NCBI GenBank assembly: GCA_033980235.1
Contig: CM067075.1
Coordinates: 11,568,292 to 11,632,291 of the forward strand
Source of the DNA: Diadema setosum
Taxonomy: Eukaryota > Echinodermata > Echinoidea > Diadematoida > Diadematidae
Length of the DNA: 64,000 bases
Direction of reading: 5' to 3'
The notes beneath the pieces were generated by a model, which had not been told where the DNA came from, ran no database searches, and saw only the letters and a program-made list of their open reading frames with translations. Shown piece after piece: positions 12,001-27,000 of the stretch. Position 1 is the first letter of the stretch. Each line of letters opens with the position of its first letter. The position numbers and the translations under genes are program-made.

Positions 12001-15000
12001 CGGCTAGAGCTTCCTGTTGACAGATTCAATAATACACAAATAATGAACACTACAAAGGGCATCTGTAAGAATTTACCATGCAACAGTAACTTTGGAACAG
12101 CGTGAAACACAAAAGGCAAAGCGTTGTTGGTTTGTTTGTTTTTTTTACTACTCAAAAGCTATGGAGGGTGAATAATTTTACACATACACATGTACATGGA
12201 CATTGTACCTGACCAAGTAATATAAACATTCAGGTTTATATATCATTTTTACTTTAAAAAAATAAAAATAAAATGGACACCTGATTCAATTTTTGCAGCA
12301 GCTCATCACTGGATAAGAAGCCCACAACAAATCAAGATGTTGCAGTAGGCTAACGATGTAAAGAAAATATTATCAAGAAAATTCCACACATTTTTTTTTT
12401 TTCAATGAAAAGTACACACTCCTTTGACTTGTTACTGACAGATGTTTAAAGGGTTATATCATTCCCCGCGTCTGAAAGAGGTAGGCCAAGTGCTCTTTAT
12501 TACACCAGAACAAAATCCACTGATGTGTACCAGTAGAACTGCATTCACTGAATCCACATATTATATATTTGGAGCAAACTTCCATTAACAGGGATACAAT
12601 GCACCCAGGTGAGTGAAAAATCCCCCCCCCCCCCGTCCCCTGGACATAGAAGTGATTTTCTTGTTGACAGCTCAGCTTCTAATCTTCTCACCTCATACTT
12701 CTCGAATTGCAACAGCCAGTTGATGTGATCGTCCATGTCCCGTTGCCTGGCAACGACCACATCCTTGGGGCTGACGATGTAGAACACACCCTCATCCTCC
12801 AGATATTCTGGAAGGCAGGAGGGGAGGATGGGGACAATTGACAGACGCAAAAGAGTACTTTACATCTGATGTGACACACAAGACGACTTCAGATGTTATC
12901 ACACATACTTCTCATACCTTTCTGTGAACTGTACAAACAATACCCTAAATATTCATGCAAAGCTCTCAAAATTCATCAGTCATAACCCCTTCTTCCACGG
13001 TTATTTCAAAGCTCACTGTTAAAAGTTTAACCCCATTCTAGCTGGGCTATTTGAGACCAAGTTTTGACTGAGGGGGGGGTCAATTTGACCCCCCCTTCAG
13101 ATCTCGGCCGCCGATCACGAGATCGCCGCGAAATTTTGACTGAAGATAGAGCTGGATGTCAACTACAAGATTACATCGTCATACAATAGAAAAATATTGC
13201 CTTTCTATTTTTAATAAATCAATTATGCAAATTTGTGCATAAAATCATATTTTCACCTACAACTCCATTAAAAAGACTGGAGGATTGCTAAATTTTTGTG
13301 TCAGAATTCCTCAAGACACATCAAACAAATTTTGTGTAAAGAAAATAGCTCAATTGAAATTAATTTCTTTTGTTTTTTTATTGTTTTGTTAATTTCTTAT
13401 GTATTTTATTGTTTTTTCAACCTTTTGTTTTCTATTGTTTTTTTGCCAAAACTTGTTGCAGGCACTTTTTCAGGCTTATCTACACTAGAATTGATTAATT
13501 TCAATGGTTAAAAGTTGAAATAATCTAATTTATATCAATTTAACCAAAAAACACAATTTGCATTGGATTTGCACACGATATCATGAATTTGAGCTGTTTT
13601 TTGGTTGACATGCATATGCAAAACATTACGTAACTTCAAAACGGTGTACCCGGACGTCGCAAATTTGGTCTCAAAATATGCGGGAGACTTCAATGAAAAA
13701 AGTCGTGAAACGATGCAGCAAAAGCTTTGCGTGTTGCGAAATCGTGGCGCGAAACGTCGAGGGGGGTCAATTTGACCCCCCCCCCCCAGTTAGAATAGGG
13801 TTAAAATATGATTGAAAAAAGGTGGATGCTGTATATAGATCATGTCCAGTCTTACTTATGTAACAGTACTCTAAAGTATCTAGCACCATCACAGACTGTG
13901 CTCAAAAGCACAAATTAAATACACTTTCAGTGTCTAGCCTTTGCACGGATTACACCCACAGATATTTGTAAAATTATGTATCTCTACAACAGTGTAGAAC
14001 AAAAAATACTATGCTGAATTTGGAGCTATCAGTATATTTCTTTCAACTGCAAAACATTCATAATTCTCTATGTGATGTTCTCTCTCACATCAAAGCAAAC
14101 TAATTGAAGCTTTCAAATGTTTTGTTTTGTTTTTTCCCAGAGGTTCCCCTCCCCAATTTCCATAGGCTTTACAAAGTGTGGTACCTAGGTGATAGTCATT
14201 GGGACGGTATGCCTGGAATCCACGCATGGAGAGGGCATCGCTCGTCACCAGCTGGTAGTCATCCGGCGACGGGGTGATGATCTTCAGCTGGGGTCGGCAA
14301 GCTCCGCTGTCCTCACCCTACGGACAGAAATGACGACGGCTACCATGAACACCAATGCATCACCCGTCCAATTTGAATATTGCTCTCTATCACAAACCTC
14401 CCAATTAAAAATTTGAAGATCCTTTCTCAAAGTCCCTTTTTCGGGTGAATTTGGATCATCGTATCTTCTGTTGTCCAGTCTAGCTCTAGCAGGCCTTTAT
14501 AAGACATCATCCTTTCATCTTTTTCTTTATAACATATACTTACAGTGTACTTTCTTTCGATAATGCTCTTTGTGTATTGATACAAATTACACGTAATGTT
14601 GGCGAAGTTGAATTATTTTGAGGATGCAAGTTTTGTACTCTATGGTTTATGCTTTGTCTAGTGTAAGCCTTTGGCGACAGATTGCTGGTTTATGCTCCAT
14701 AAAAAAGCATAAAACATGCATGGAGTGTGCACTAATAAATTGCGAAGCTTTAGGGCACAAAATCCTCCTCACTGTTAGCTTGAGAACTAAAAGGTCACTG
14801 TATACATTGTGGAGAGTCTATAGAATTACTATTTTCTTGCTCCTAGCTAATTTCATGTACCTTACACATCATCATCATATGCACAAAAATAATTATTCTG
14901 TCTGCGATGTAAAGGCTGCAGGTCTCACCTCGTTCTTTGGCCCATCCGTCACGTAGGCCAAGACCACAAGGTCGCTGTTGAGAGGAGCCAGACCACACAC

Positions 15001-18000
15001 AGTGAAGTCTGTCGTGAACATGGAAGCTGTTGGAAAACATAGATATTAAATCATACCCAGCATGCGACCGTGCAAATTGAAATCAGTTTATAATTACACA
15101 GTTACAAACATTCCCCTTTTCTGTAATTTATTCACACCCCTAAAACTCTAAAACCTTTAACCCTAACTAGGCCGGGGGGGGGGGGGCCTCCGAGGCCCCC
15201 CCCATCGACGTTCCGCGCAATGTTTCGCTAATGCGAAAAGCTATCGCCGCGACGTTTCATGACTTTTTTCTTTCAAGTCTCCCGCATCTTTTGACACCAA
15301 ATTTGCGATGCCTGGGCGCGCAGTTCCAAAGTTGCGCATAAATATGTACGTGCATGTCAGACAAAAAATTGCTCAAAAACGTTAATTCGTGTACAATTTC
15401 AATGCAAACTGTGCTTACAGGCAAATTTCATAAAAGCATGATTATTTTGGGGTTTTATTGATTAAAATCAATTAATAATATATTTTATTGTTCGGAACAA
15501 TGTTGTGGATAATTTTCATCGAAAAAATAATGAAAAACATAAAGTTGAAAAAACAAAGAAATACATATGAAATTCAAAAAACAATAAAATACTTAAAAAA
15601 TTTTTGTGATGGCACAAATTTTTTCTCTTATATTTGCTCAGGGCACTAAAAAGAATATTTACACAAAAATGTGCCCATTTTGAGCTTTACTTAGTGATTT
15701 ATACCAAATTGTCTGATTTCATGCATCATCACGCATAAATTAGCATAATTTAGCATAAATGATAATTTTTTTTTTTGATTTAACTTCATGGTACTTTAGA
15801 TTACATCATAGGCAATATGTGTGCTAATTTTCGTTGCGACTGTATCTGCACATGCTGGGATATTGCTTACTGGTTACCTCAAATCTGTATTTTAGTAGGC
15901 ATTCATACAAACATCAACCTTTTCAACTCTGTTCCCATGACAGGATATCGGACTTCCTCACACAGTTAACAATCTCACCTTAATTCAAAAAAAAAAAAAA
16001 AAAAAAAAAAAAGGCAAGGGAGGGGAAGATCATAAGTGATAACACTAAAGATTATTTCATGAGCAAACAGTGGGGCCACACAACTACATGTACTACTGCA
16101 TTTGAGATACTAGTATACTCACTGATCTCCACATATTTGCTTGGTAGATCCCTGCTTTCTGGGGTCATCCTCTCTCTGACACAGCAAATCTGATGAACAC
16201 ACAAAGTATGACGTGCAGACATCTCTTGTACACAGTGCATTTACAATATCTCAGTCATGGGCTACATCAAGCCAGTAAAGCTTGAATAACTAAAGGCAAA
16301 ATCAATGTTTCACACAGAAGACTGGGATGCCTCATAAGATGTAACCATAAAGCTCTTCATTTATAGTTTGATGTTCACTGATCATGACCTCTGACCAAGA
16401 ATTGACCTTTAACCTTCTCTGCATAGTGGAAGCACTTTCCAATTCTCTTTATATTACACATATTATTTATCCATAACATCAGATACACTGTAACACTGGA
16501 CATCCATCGAGTAGAATTAATAGCCAGATAATGACATCTTACATAAAATTTTGGTGACCCTCAAACTTGCCCTTTAACCTTTTCCCCTTATCATTTCCAG
16601 GAAATTTCTTTCCTTCTTACCAGGTATTACCACCACAAATATCAAGCTCAAGTCATGGCAGGAGAATGGCACATCTAACTGAAGGACAGTGACCACTGAC
16701 CTTTGACCTTTTAAAACTATAATTTCATAGAAATAATCGTGTACATATTTCTATCCTTCCAACTTTGTAGTGTGCTTTTTGGCCAGGTAACAAGAGAATC
16801 CGCTGAATACGTATCAGTTAAATTACAATGTAAGAGGTGCGGGATGGATGAACAGACGGACACACCCAAGACTGGATTTTCTCTGGCACCCTTCAGGAGG
16901 AAGAGAGACCCTCCATGGAGGGGTAGACAAACCAGAGTGTTAAGTTGGCAGGCGGAGGAAAGATTACCTTGATGGTATTGGCCCACCCAATGAGGAGGGT
17001 GTTGTCATCCTTCCAACACAGGTTGCAGCGGTAGAGCTCCGGCCGCATGGCCTCGGGGTGACTCCTCTTGATGAACGTGATGCGGCGCTTGGAATGCATG
17101 TCGTAGACTTTCACTCCCTGCCGTGCACAGATGAGGACATCATTATTACATCATCATGACATCATCATGACATCATCATGACACCATCATGACATCATCA
17201 TGACATCACCAACACCATCATTGGCTCCTTGACCCTTTCTGTGCTTTGTTTGCTAATTGGCACACACGCAGGAGCACTTCTCTTCACCAACTGGCACAGA
17301 TGCCTGGAAACTATGCGGTATTTGTCAGTGATTAGAGATTACCTTATCTCCCAAATCCCTATTCTCATGGTCAGACATCCGGTATTTAGCGGGGGCTAGA
17401 GTGAAAAACAAACCCACGATCCGACCACAATCAGTCGGATGATCGCCATATTTTTTTAGATTAAATTATCTACTGTAATTCTATAATTGGCTTTGAAATT
17501 CTATGGTCAGATACGGTCCATCTTAAAATTTCTGAACAACACAAGAAATGTTATTGATGAATTACAGTAAGGAATGGTAGATTGAGGATTCTGTTCACCT
17601 ACAATATAATGCTGTTACAATGTCGTCTGTACAGTCACCATGTAGCTTCATGCAATGTTTGCGTGCACTGCATGCATTCACATTCACCCCACACGCTCTT
17701 GCATGTGCACTGTAATGTGCACTGTACACCGCAAGCTGTTTGTTTTCACTCCAGCTATACCTGAAGTGACGCATACCCAATCTTGAGCATTGTGTCATCA
17801 TAGCAGCCCTCCTAATGGACTGAGACACTCGCTTCTCCAGAGTGGGCTTGCTAACTTTCCAACTAGGTCAAGTTTTAATGGAACAATTAACACTGACAAA
17901 ATGCAAGTGACATAAAAAGTACCCCTTTGGCTACTTTGATACATGCACATGGTCAAGTAGAAGTAGCAAAAGGTGTTTTGTAACTTACAGACCTTTAGTG

Positions 18001-21000
18001 TGACCAAATACACTATAGAAGCCACATGTGAATCATGCATAAAGACACAATGAATCACATTGGGAAATAGTTTTAAAACTAAAAGATTTATGGCCATTGC
18101 AGGGCATCAATATGGTTGTCTAAATATTGTCATCTTTGACAGCTGAAAACTTCTCTTCGGAATCATAAACTCTCTTAAAATTTTCTCCAGAAATCACTCT
18201 CATATCTCAAACTTGAACCTGTAGGCAATTTGACTGTAAAACGAATGAAAGCTCCTCTTCCTCAATAACTGTCAGTTTAGATCAAAATAGAAGAGAAAGG
18301 GATGTAAACAGGGATAGGACTGCAAATACGTTGGATGCTCCCTGTAGCAAATACTTAGGGCATAAATTTTGCTGAAAGAACTGTGAAGTAAGAAATTTTT
18401 GCATGCATGAAACATTTGTAAATTATACGCAGAGCCACGATCCACTAGAAGCTTTTGTCTACACAATGCACTCAATGCCAACGGAAATTTGCACAAAAAA
18501 AAAAAAGTTTCATGAAGCAAATGCTTCTGGTTTTACAGTATTGCTATTTGTTTGTGTTACCTCTGCCAAGGAAGGAGATTATATTTTTCTCGGCATTGAT
18601 TTTTCTGTTTGGAAAATAACTCAAAAATTTGAAGACGGATTTGGATTAAACTTACAGGAAAAGTCGCAAAAATGACACAAGAAAAAGATGATTTAATTTT
18701 GGTAGTAATCCAGGAATTTGTATAAATTTTTGAAGGATTTTCTTTTTTAAATACTTTGGCAAATAGGGTCATGGAACTTGGGGTTTAGCTACTCGTATTT
18801 GAGGTTTGCATACGCGTACTAAAACGTATGATCTGCTCTAGGAGGCGCGAAACAGGAAGCTGATGAGGAAAACATGTCTCATACTATTTTATTGTTTTGT
18901 TGTAATAGCTACATCATTTGGAAATTGGGCGATTTTCAGCATGCATGTAAGGGTGGAAATAAGGTGCTTGGCATAGGGCTGCACTCTCTGAGTGCTTTTC
19001 TAGTTTTTATGACTATGACTGCAGCTCACCAAGTCATTAGCCCAGGCGACCAGGGATGCCCTCCACTTGATGCTCCTGATGGGACCCTCCCCGTGGTGGA
19101 GGATGGTGGACTTGCTCCGCCCAAGGAAGCCCTTCTCATGGAGGACCAGCTGGAAGGGGAGGTGAAAGGTCATCTCTTGTGAGTTGAGGCACATACATGA
19201 CTCTCAGGTGACATGTACACTGTGTATTTATACTTCATAAATCAGAAATCACAAGGCGAGACCATGCAATGTTTTATCTGACAAGCATTTTTGGTCTTTT
19301 TTCGTCCAAACGTCTTCTGGGACAGCACCCAAACCTCATGTAACCTCATTGGTAATTTTCTCTAAGAGGTAAGTACAAAGTGGTGTCAGAACTACTAATT
19401 ACACTTTGCACACATTCTAAAATGTAGCTTGCAGTGTACATTCACTCAGATCTTTTTTTTTTTGGGGGGGGGGGAGGGAGTTCAGATAGAAGTGTACTGT
19501 GTTTGGAAAAATGTCTGAAAGTTAATCCTGTTTTAAGAGTGAATATTTGCCTGCACAATGCCCACAGGACACTTGTTCCATGTTCAGAGGGCCGCTGTAA
19601 GAAATTACTTACCAAACTGAATAGAAACACACATTATAAATTTCCACATAAAATCCATTATATCAGTATGTCAATATGTTACTTGTAGGTGCTTCAGCTT
19701 TCACTCTGTGAACTAACCAATTTGTGTGAATTTCTTGTGCAACATGAAGAGAGAAATAGTGAAAGCAGAAAGGAAATCAAAAGTATCATTTGAAGGAAAT
19801 GACACTCACCCTATCACTTCCTGTGATGAACTGCTTTCCACTTCCGGGTCGCGAGAACTTTGGGTCAAGGGCCACGGCCTACATTGCGGATCCATCAGAG
19901 GAAGAAGATGGAGAAATACAAGCAAACCAATCACAGATGATGTGTGAATACATCACGTCATGTACTGGGTTCATGAACATCCTACTGTATGTCTAGCTGA
20001 GAAATAACTGTGTAAACTCAGTAAGTTCTTCATGTGCAAACATACAGAGCAGTAACTTGATGTAAATTGCATTCAGTTTATTCCTCTGCGTCCCCCCCCC
20101 CCTCCCCCTCAACATCAATGTATGAACTTCATGTGACAGCCATAGACAAGTGTCATTGTGATACCATAAGGACCATAGAAGCAACAGTCCAGGACCCCAT
20201 TTATCAAAAAATGTAATCAATCATAAATATCCTTACCACACAGGCTGCCATAGTCTCACAATAGAAATCAACTATATAATCAATCATAACTCTTCATAAA
20301 AAAGTGTCCAGGAATACCGGTATGCACCTTATATAAACTGTAATCAAACTGTCCTTAATACAAAGGCTCATAAGCCGAGTTACGTGTAATTTGAGCTAAG
20401 ATGAATATTATATAACATCGCTCACACAATCTTTCCGCTTTGATCATGAAATGAAATATATATCCCTGTCAAAAACACAGTCTTTCTTCCCTTCACAACC
20501 TCTAGGCTGTTTGGCAAGAAATTGATACAATGCTTTTATTTACTGGATTCATTAGTTGATACGAATACAGTACAGAACTAGGGCAGTCTACACAGTATTT
20601 GGACTACATATTTACAATGTACAAATGGTGGCTGATGTTTTACATACTGAAAGACAGTTAAGATTGAAAGAGAAGAGTCGATACCCACCTTGACTGGACG
20701 ATCAAAGGACTGGACTTGATTGTGCTCTCCTTCGTATAGGCCTGTGATAGCCACCTGGGTATTCATGAAGAAAAGCACCAACAACAAATTAAGTTTGCAG
20801 AACTAGAGGGCATAGATCTATAGAAATAGGAAAATAATTCCCCCTCAAATGCAGAACCCTAGAAGGCATACTTCTATAGAAAAAGAAAAGAACTCCCCCT
20901 CACACACACAAAAAAAAACCCCACCAAAAACAGGAAAGACTAAGAAAATTTAAACACCTCAAAAAAATGTACAAACATCTCAAAAGACAGACAATTACAA

Positions 21001-24000
21001 ACCATACAATACTAGATTGGTATTTATGTCGTACATGGTACGACTTTTGTGTTGTGTGTCATTACCACTTGTTGGCAGCAGCAATGCCAAGGAGCAAACT
21101 AATAGAAATTTGGGAACCTTTTTCCCCATTAAAAAATGACAACAACAGCAATAACAACATGAAAAATTGGATGCAACCCCGCACAATGATAAAAACCCAT
21201 TTGTCATCTCCACCCCCCTGATGGATGGTAGTTCTATGAGAACATTCTGGCCACGCCTCATTTGCCGGAGATGTGCACCGGAGTTCATGCTTCATCAATA
21301 TCTTATGCAGTGATGAATGAGAGAGAGAGAAAGAGAGAGAGAGACAAAAAAAAACCAAACAAACAAAAAAACAAAAACCAACCCTCCAATAAAACATGAC
21401 AAAACCAGCATGAAATCTTGCTGGCATGGTCAGGAATTAAACTGTGTCTGAAGCGTTTCTCTTTGCCGCACAGTTACAGCAAGCAAACACTTTAAAGGAA
21501 CACATGTGATGTGTATCAGTTTAGTTTAGCTAGATTTGCAAAGTCTCTACAACAATCCCCACCCCCCCCCCCAACCCCCGCCCATCCCCCAAGGCATTTT
21601 CGAGTGTAAATGGCATGTTTGAGTCAGAACAGCATTGGTAAACCCTGAATCATATCATTTGGAAATCCACTGTGCATGCACCAGTCCATCGAAAGTCAGG
21701 TAACTGTGCGGCAGAGTTACTTGTCTCTGTTGGGACCGAACTTTGATAAGAAGGGAGGTGGGAAAACTGGTAAACTGGTCAGTTGCTCATAGGCTACTTA
21801 CCCTTCCGTCATCAGAACAGCTTGCTAAGTAGTCCCCGTTCATGTCCAGGCTAACTTGGTTGACCGTTGTGGTGTGCTGCAGAATGCAGAGCAGAAGGCA
21901 GAAAATGTGAATGTGTGCTTTTTACAAAATGGAGGTTTCTAAAGTCCAGGGCCCCATTTCATAAAAGATATTTAAGATATTAACTCTTGCTGGAATGGCA
22001 GCTACACATAGCAACAGCCAATCAGGATGCTGGATTTTTGTAGTTACCATGACAATTGCCATTCCAGCAAGAGTCACTATCATATCAACTTTATATTATG
22101 AAATGGGGGCCAAGATGTCTCTATCAATAAGTTGTAGAAAACATTAGGACCATTATGTGTTGCTTGAAGGTTTAGGACATTAGGTCCACCTACATTTGCC
22201 CACCAATATCAGGAAGGTTCAAAGTACCGCTCACGGATATGAATATGTGACACATATATTTCAGTTAGTGAAATATTCCCTAATCAGGGAGGGTTTTATA
22301 CTCTCTTCTCAAGACATGAACAGATATTTGTACGTAAAATTCCAAAAAGCCTCCTGCAGCGTCAGGGAAACTCGGCGGCACTGTAATATTGTTGCTTTCA
22401 TTCTGTATATCACAGCTTTGCCATACTGTACCTCAACCCTTGTAGTGCCGATATAGGCACTTGGTGTAATTTCCAATCTGTTTTTTTTTTTTCTACAGCA
22501 TTCAGTCCATCCAAACTTGACCTAGTTGTAGATACAATGTACCTGTACTAAAGCGAGTCCACTCAGGTGTAGCAATGAGCCTCAGTCAGGAAGGCAGGAT
22601 GGCCATAAAAAAAAAAAAAAAAAAAAAAGGCAGGATGGCCATGGTAACACAATAGGGATTAAGGGATTAGGTAATCTCTTTTCGCTGGTAATTTGATTTT
22701 TGACAGACCTGGTATGTGCCAAATGGCAAACAAAGCACATCTAGGATTACCTACATGCAAATGGGCAAGTGTCTAGAGTCACAAAGTTTCACACCTTCTG
22801 AAACCACATAAAAAAAAAAAAAATACAGACACACACGACCACACATACTGTACATGTAGATCTTTGTTACAACTTCAATATTGCGTAAAAACGAAAAAAA
22901 AAAAAATAAATAAAATATATACACATGTTCCAATAATATCATCTGCCATGCACACCTCTGGACATCTCATGAATAAACAATTAAAGGTATCATTTAATTA
23001 ACCCATTGAGGACGAGTCCCGAGTATACTCGGGCAAGTGTCTATGGGAAATGTGTGTTGTAGCAAAATCAAACCGTCCTTAACGGGTTGAGGATGCTTTG
23101 TGGTTTACTGTCACCTTTGCCTGTGATGGACACCTTGCTGTTTAAATCTTTGCCTAACCGTACGTAACCTGGTGAGTCTTGAAGAAAGTCTAGGGTAATT
23201 TCCTGGTTAGAAATCTAACTGGGATAGGGTCAAGTGCTAGTGTTTGTCTGAGTCAATGCAGGTTTTTCTAGCACTTTTCTGCTTAAAAATGCTGGGTGAT
23301 CAATGGTATTCACTGAGCCAACAGGACAGGTGGCAGAATGTTTTGTTGAGGGTATCACCTCATTGAGATGGGTGGATGTACTTCAGGTTCTCACCTTGGT
23401 GAACTCCTTGCCACTGATGGTGTTTCCCTGGTGATCTAACACATGCAGAACTCCCCAGTGGGTGCCAACAGCCAAGAACTAGAGCCAGGGAACAAGAGAA
23501 AAATCACATATAATTGGTCAACATTTAATCTGTATCATCACAGATGATGAAAATGAACAATAACAACAACAACAACAACAACAAAACAAAAAACAAAACA
23601 ACAACAAACAAAAACAAAACAAAAACATATAATGATCCATTTACAATACCAATCTTTAAAGACCTTTGCCAAAATGCAAAAGAAAAAAAATTGAGACATA
23701 TAATAAATCACTTAGGCTGTTGGCTCAGATTCATAACAATTTCAGGCCGCAAAAATGTCTTGCTTTACAGTATTGTACAGAATAACTGCTTAGTTATTTG
23801 TAGGTTTCTTCCTCTTTGGAAGTCCTGTATAGAATGAGTGAATTTGCTGTTGTAATGCAGACAGTTACCTTTTACCACAGAGCTGGAAAGACTTTCAGCA
23901 ATGCTACATGGTGAAGTGCGTGCTAGATTGTCATGATTTTCCAAAAAATCAAATACAATGGAAAGTTACAATTATACCAGGCTGAGTGCCAAAAATTAGT

Positions 24001-27000
24001 TGCGCTAAAATCTCCATTTTCATAGTATCAGTTCCAAAAACGGTGTTGTACATGTTCAAGTTTTTCCAAATTGAGTCCACCTTCTGCCGCCACGTCCAGT
24101 TTTATCTCCGCTTGGGGTCTTTTGGAGGATCACTACCAAGTACTAAATACCAAGAACATGCTCATTGTGGTAAATAAAAGGATAGAAAAAAAAAAAAAAC
24201 ACTGAACAGAACTGCAAAATTTTGATAGTCCAACCACGTGGCTTGATGTGTTGGTGAAGAAAAATACAAATGTAGGTGCACATATTTGTAGAAATTCAAA
24301 TTATGTACCAGTGCACATATTCTGGTTCATGTACATATTGAACTTGAAGCATGCACCATAAATGATACTGGACTATACCTTTGTATGCACTGCTAAGTAG
24401 CTGGCAGCATCACTGTTGAGGATGGATTCCAGTGTATTGCTGATTCGTTCATATTTCAGTTTGGGCTCATCTGCGTCCTCCTCATTCTCATCATCATCAT
24501 CATCATCCTCATCATCTTCATCTTCATCTTCATCGTCGTCATCATCATCATCATCATCATCCTCCTCCTCATCATCATCTTCTTCCTCTTCATCCCTTTC
24601 CTCATCCTTGGTAGTGCCCGGAAGATGGCCTTGCTGATCTTGCTCCTCCTCCATCCTCCCCGCACCAGACTGGTCCTCGTCTTTATTCTGTCAGTAAGAG
24701 AAACAAAGTTTTGATGTTCAAAACCATGAGCAGAAGATATAATAAGAGGACAACATCAAGGGAGGGGGGGGGGGGGGTGGGACTGGCCTACATGTACAAT
24801 CTAGGTGGAGAATACAGCTACTGTCTTTTCTGTTTCGCTAAACGTCTGATGCGGTAAGGCTATTGTCTTTGCTAAGCGATTTGTCTCATGCAGCGAGACT
24901 ACAAACAGTGAAAGCATTCACCGCCTTATATCCACTCATCTTACTTTCTTGTTGTTTTCTTATTATCGATTCTGAATCTGTGGCCACAGACACAGTTTGG
25001 TATAGTATCCTAACTCTTATAGAGCCATGCTTGTAAAAAACTACTGAACTGAGAAAGATTGAATTGTGTATCAACTGAGTGTTGTTTCTTCTGGATATAA
25101 CTGCTTATTAAGGAAAATTCAAATCAACTGTTCAGATTCTGCTCAAAAGCAAAATTCATTACCCTTCCTCACTGCCGTGGGTTTGTGTTTTTCTTGCAAA
25201 GGGGATCATAAACAATGTGTTTCACCACATTTTGGAATTAACTCAGAATGACGCTGGTTGGTATGGCAATAGTTTACAGTTTCCCATCACAACAATATAT
25301 TTCTCTTGTTCGGTCCACAAGTACTTAAAATAAAATTAAAACGAAAGAGAAAAAGAACCAGCAACATGCACATTTTGCACATGCCAGCCAAAAATGTCAC
25401 AGAAGTTATGACAAATGCCTTCTCTAATAGACGTTCACAGTCCTTGAATCCATTTTTTTCTTAATCTATTTATTTCTTTATGATGTATGATGGCATCTCA
25501 TTTTCTGAGCAAAACCCCTGGTTTGACACATCTGGGATGCCAGCCTAATTGTTGCCATTGCCATGGCAACCCATCAAATATCTTGACAAAGGTGCCAGAC
25601 TGAAGTTAATTATGGCACTGCATGGAGTCTGATCTTTGGGCACGGATACTGCATCAGTCATACTGGCCAATGCTGTGGGGATGTCATGTCTTGAATGCAT
25701 GCAAATCCCAGTGTAGCAGATAAGAGAACATAATGGGTCGTAATATGATTTAAGGTACCGTTGCATAGCGATAGTGAGAATGTCACAATGATAATAATAA
25801 AATGACAAAGAGCCAGATTGTGAAGTCGACAAAATCCAACAAGAATGATTTTGGTTATAAAATTCATTAGGCTTTTAATGCATTTTTTTTTTTCAATCCA
25901 TCTTTGTTATTGGTTGCTCAGGGCAACAATTTAAATCGAACAAATTTGCCTCACTAAGAAACAAAAGATGAGAAAGTCCAAAACATTTGATTCCTCTACT
26001 TGTACATCAAAATAGATCTTCATGTTTCTCTTTACTGGCTGTCAAAATCTGCATGTCAGGCCAAGTCATTATGAGACAAAAACACAGAGAATAATTGCAT
26101 ATTAACCTTTGTCACTTACAATGTAACTTCGTTGATGACATTGCTGAAAACGTAACTTTTCACTCCTGATACAAGCTCGACTGAGGCTCAGGTCTTCTTC
26201 ACAATTCTTTTTCTTTCATTCATTTTTTGTCAGAAATTTGTGAGATATCTGTATAATTCAATTTACAGTCTAATCATTTCTCCGTGTCAAATGCCATTTG
26301 ATTGGAGCACAAAAAATAACGAGTTTGATTTGTTGCTTTGCCGACACTCTCATCATGAATATTACAATGATTTAAAAAGAACCAGCAGATAGCAAATTGA
26401 TGTGTGACACATTGTGGGAGCCGGGTGCCTTTGAATGTTTCTACAGAGAAATGGCACCATATGAATGCTGTTTCATCATTATCATCATCATCATCATCAT
26501 CATCATCCCAAACCCAAGCATTAAGACATATCCCCCAAATATTGGTACTTTTAAGAATACTGCATCACTGTTAAACATAATGACAAGCGAAACAACACTA
26601 CAAAATGCGAATATTCAACACCATGGACTATAAAAACAAAAACTATACTTGAAATCACACCAAATCTATGAACAGACATGACAGGACTGAGGAGGGTTGT
26701 AACTGGATGCTCATGTTCTATGTTGCACTGAATGTCAAACTCAGACACATACCATAGTGTATCAACCTCAAATTCAATACCATTTGATCATAAGCATCCG
26801 ATACAGTGAAATACATATCATTATACAACCTGAAATGCCTACAATTGAATGTTTTACATGCAATACTGTACAATAATTACATAGTACATCTTAGAAATGC
26901 CTATAGATATTAATATGAAGGATTTATGTGCATGACTATACACAATATGCAGGAATAAATCTTTAAAAGAAAAGAGAGAGAGAAAAAAAGTCTTTGAAAA

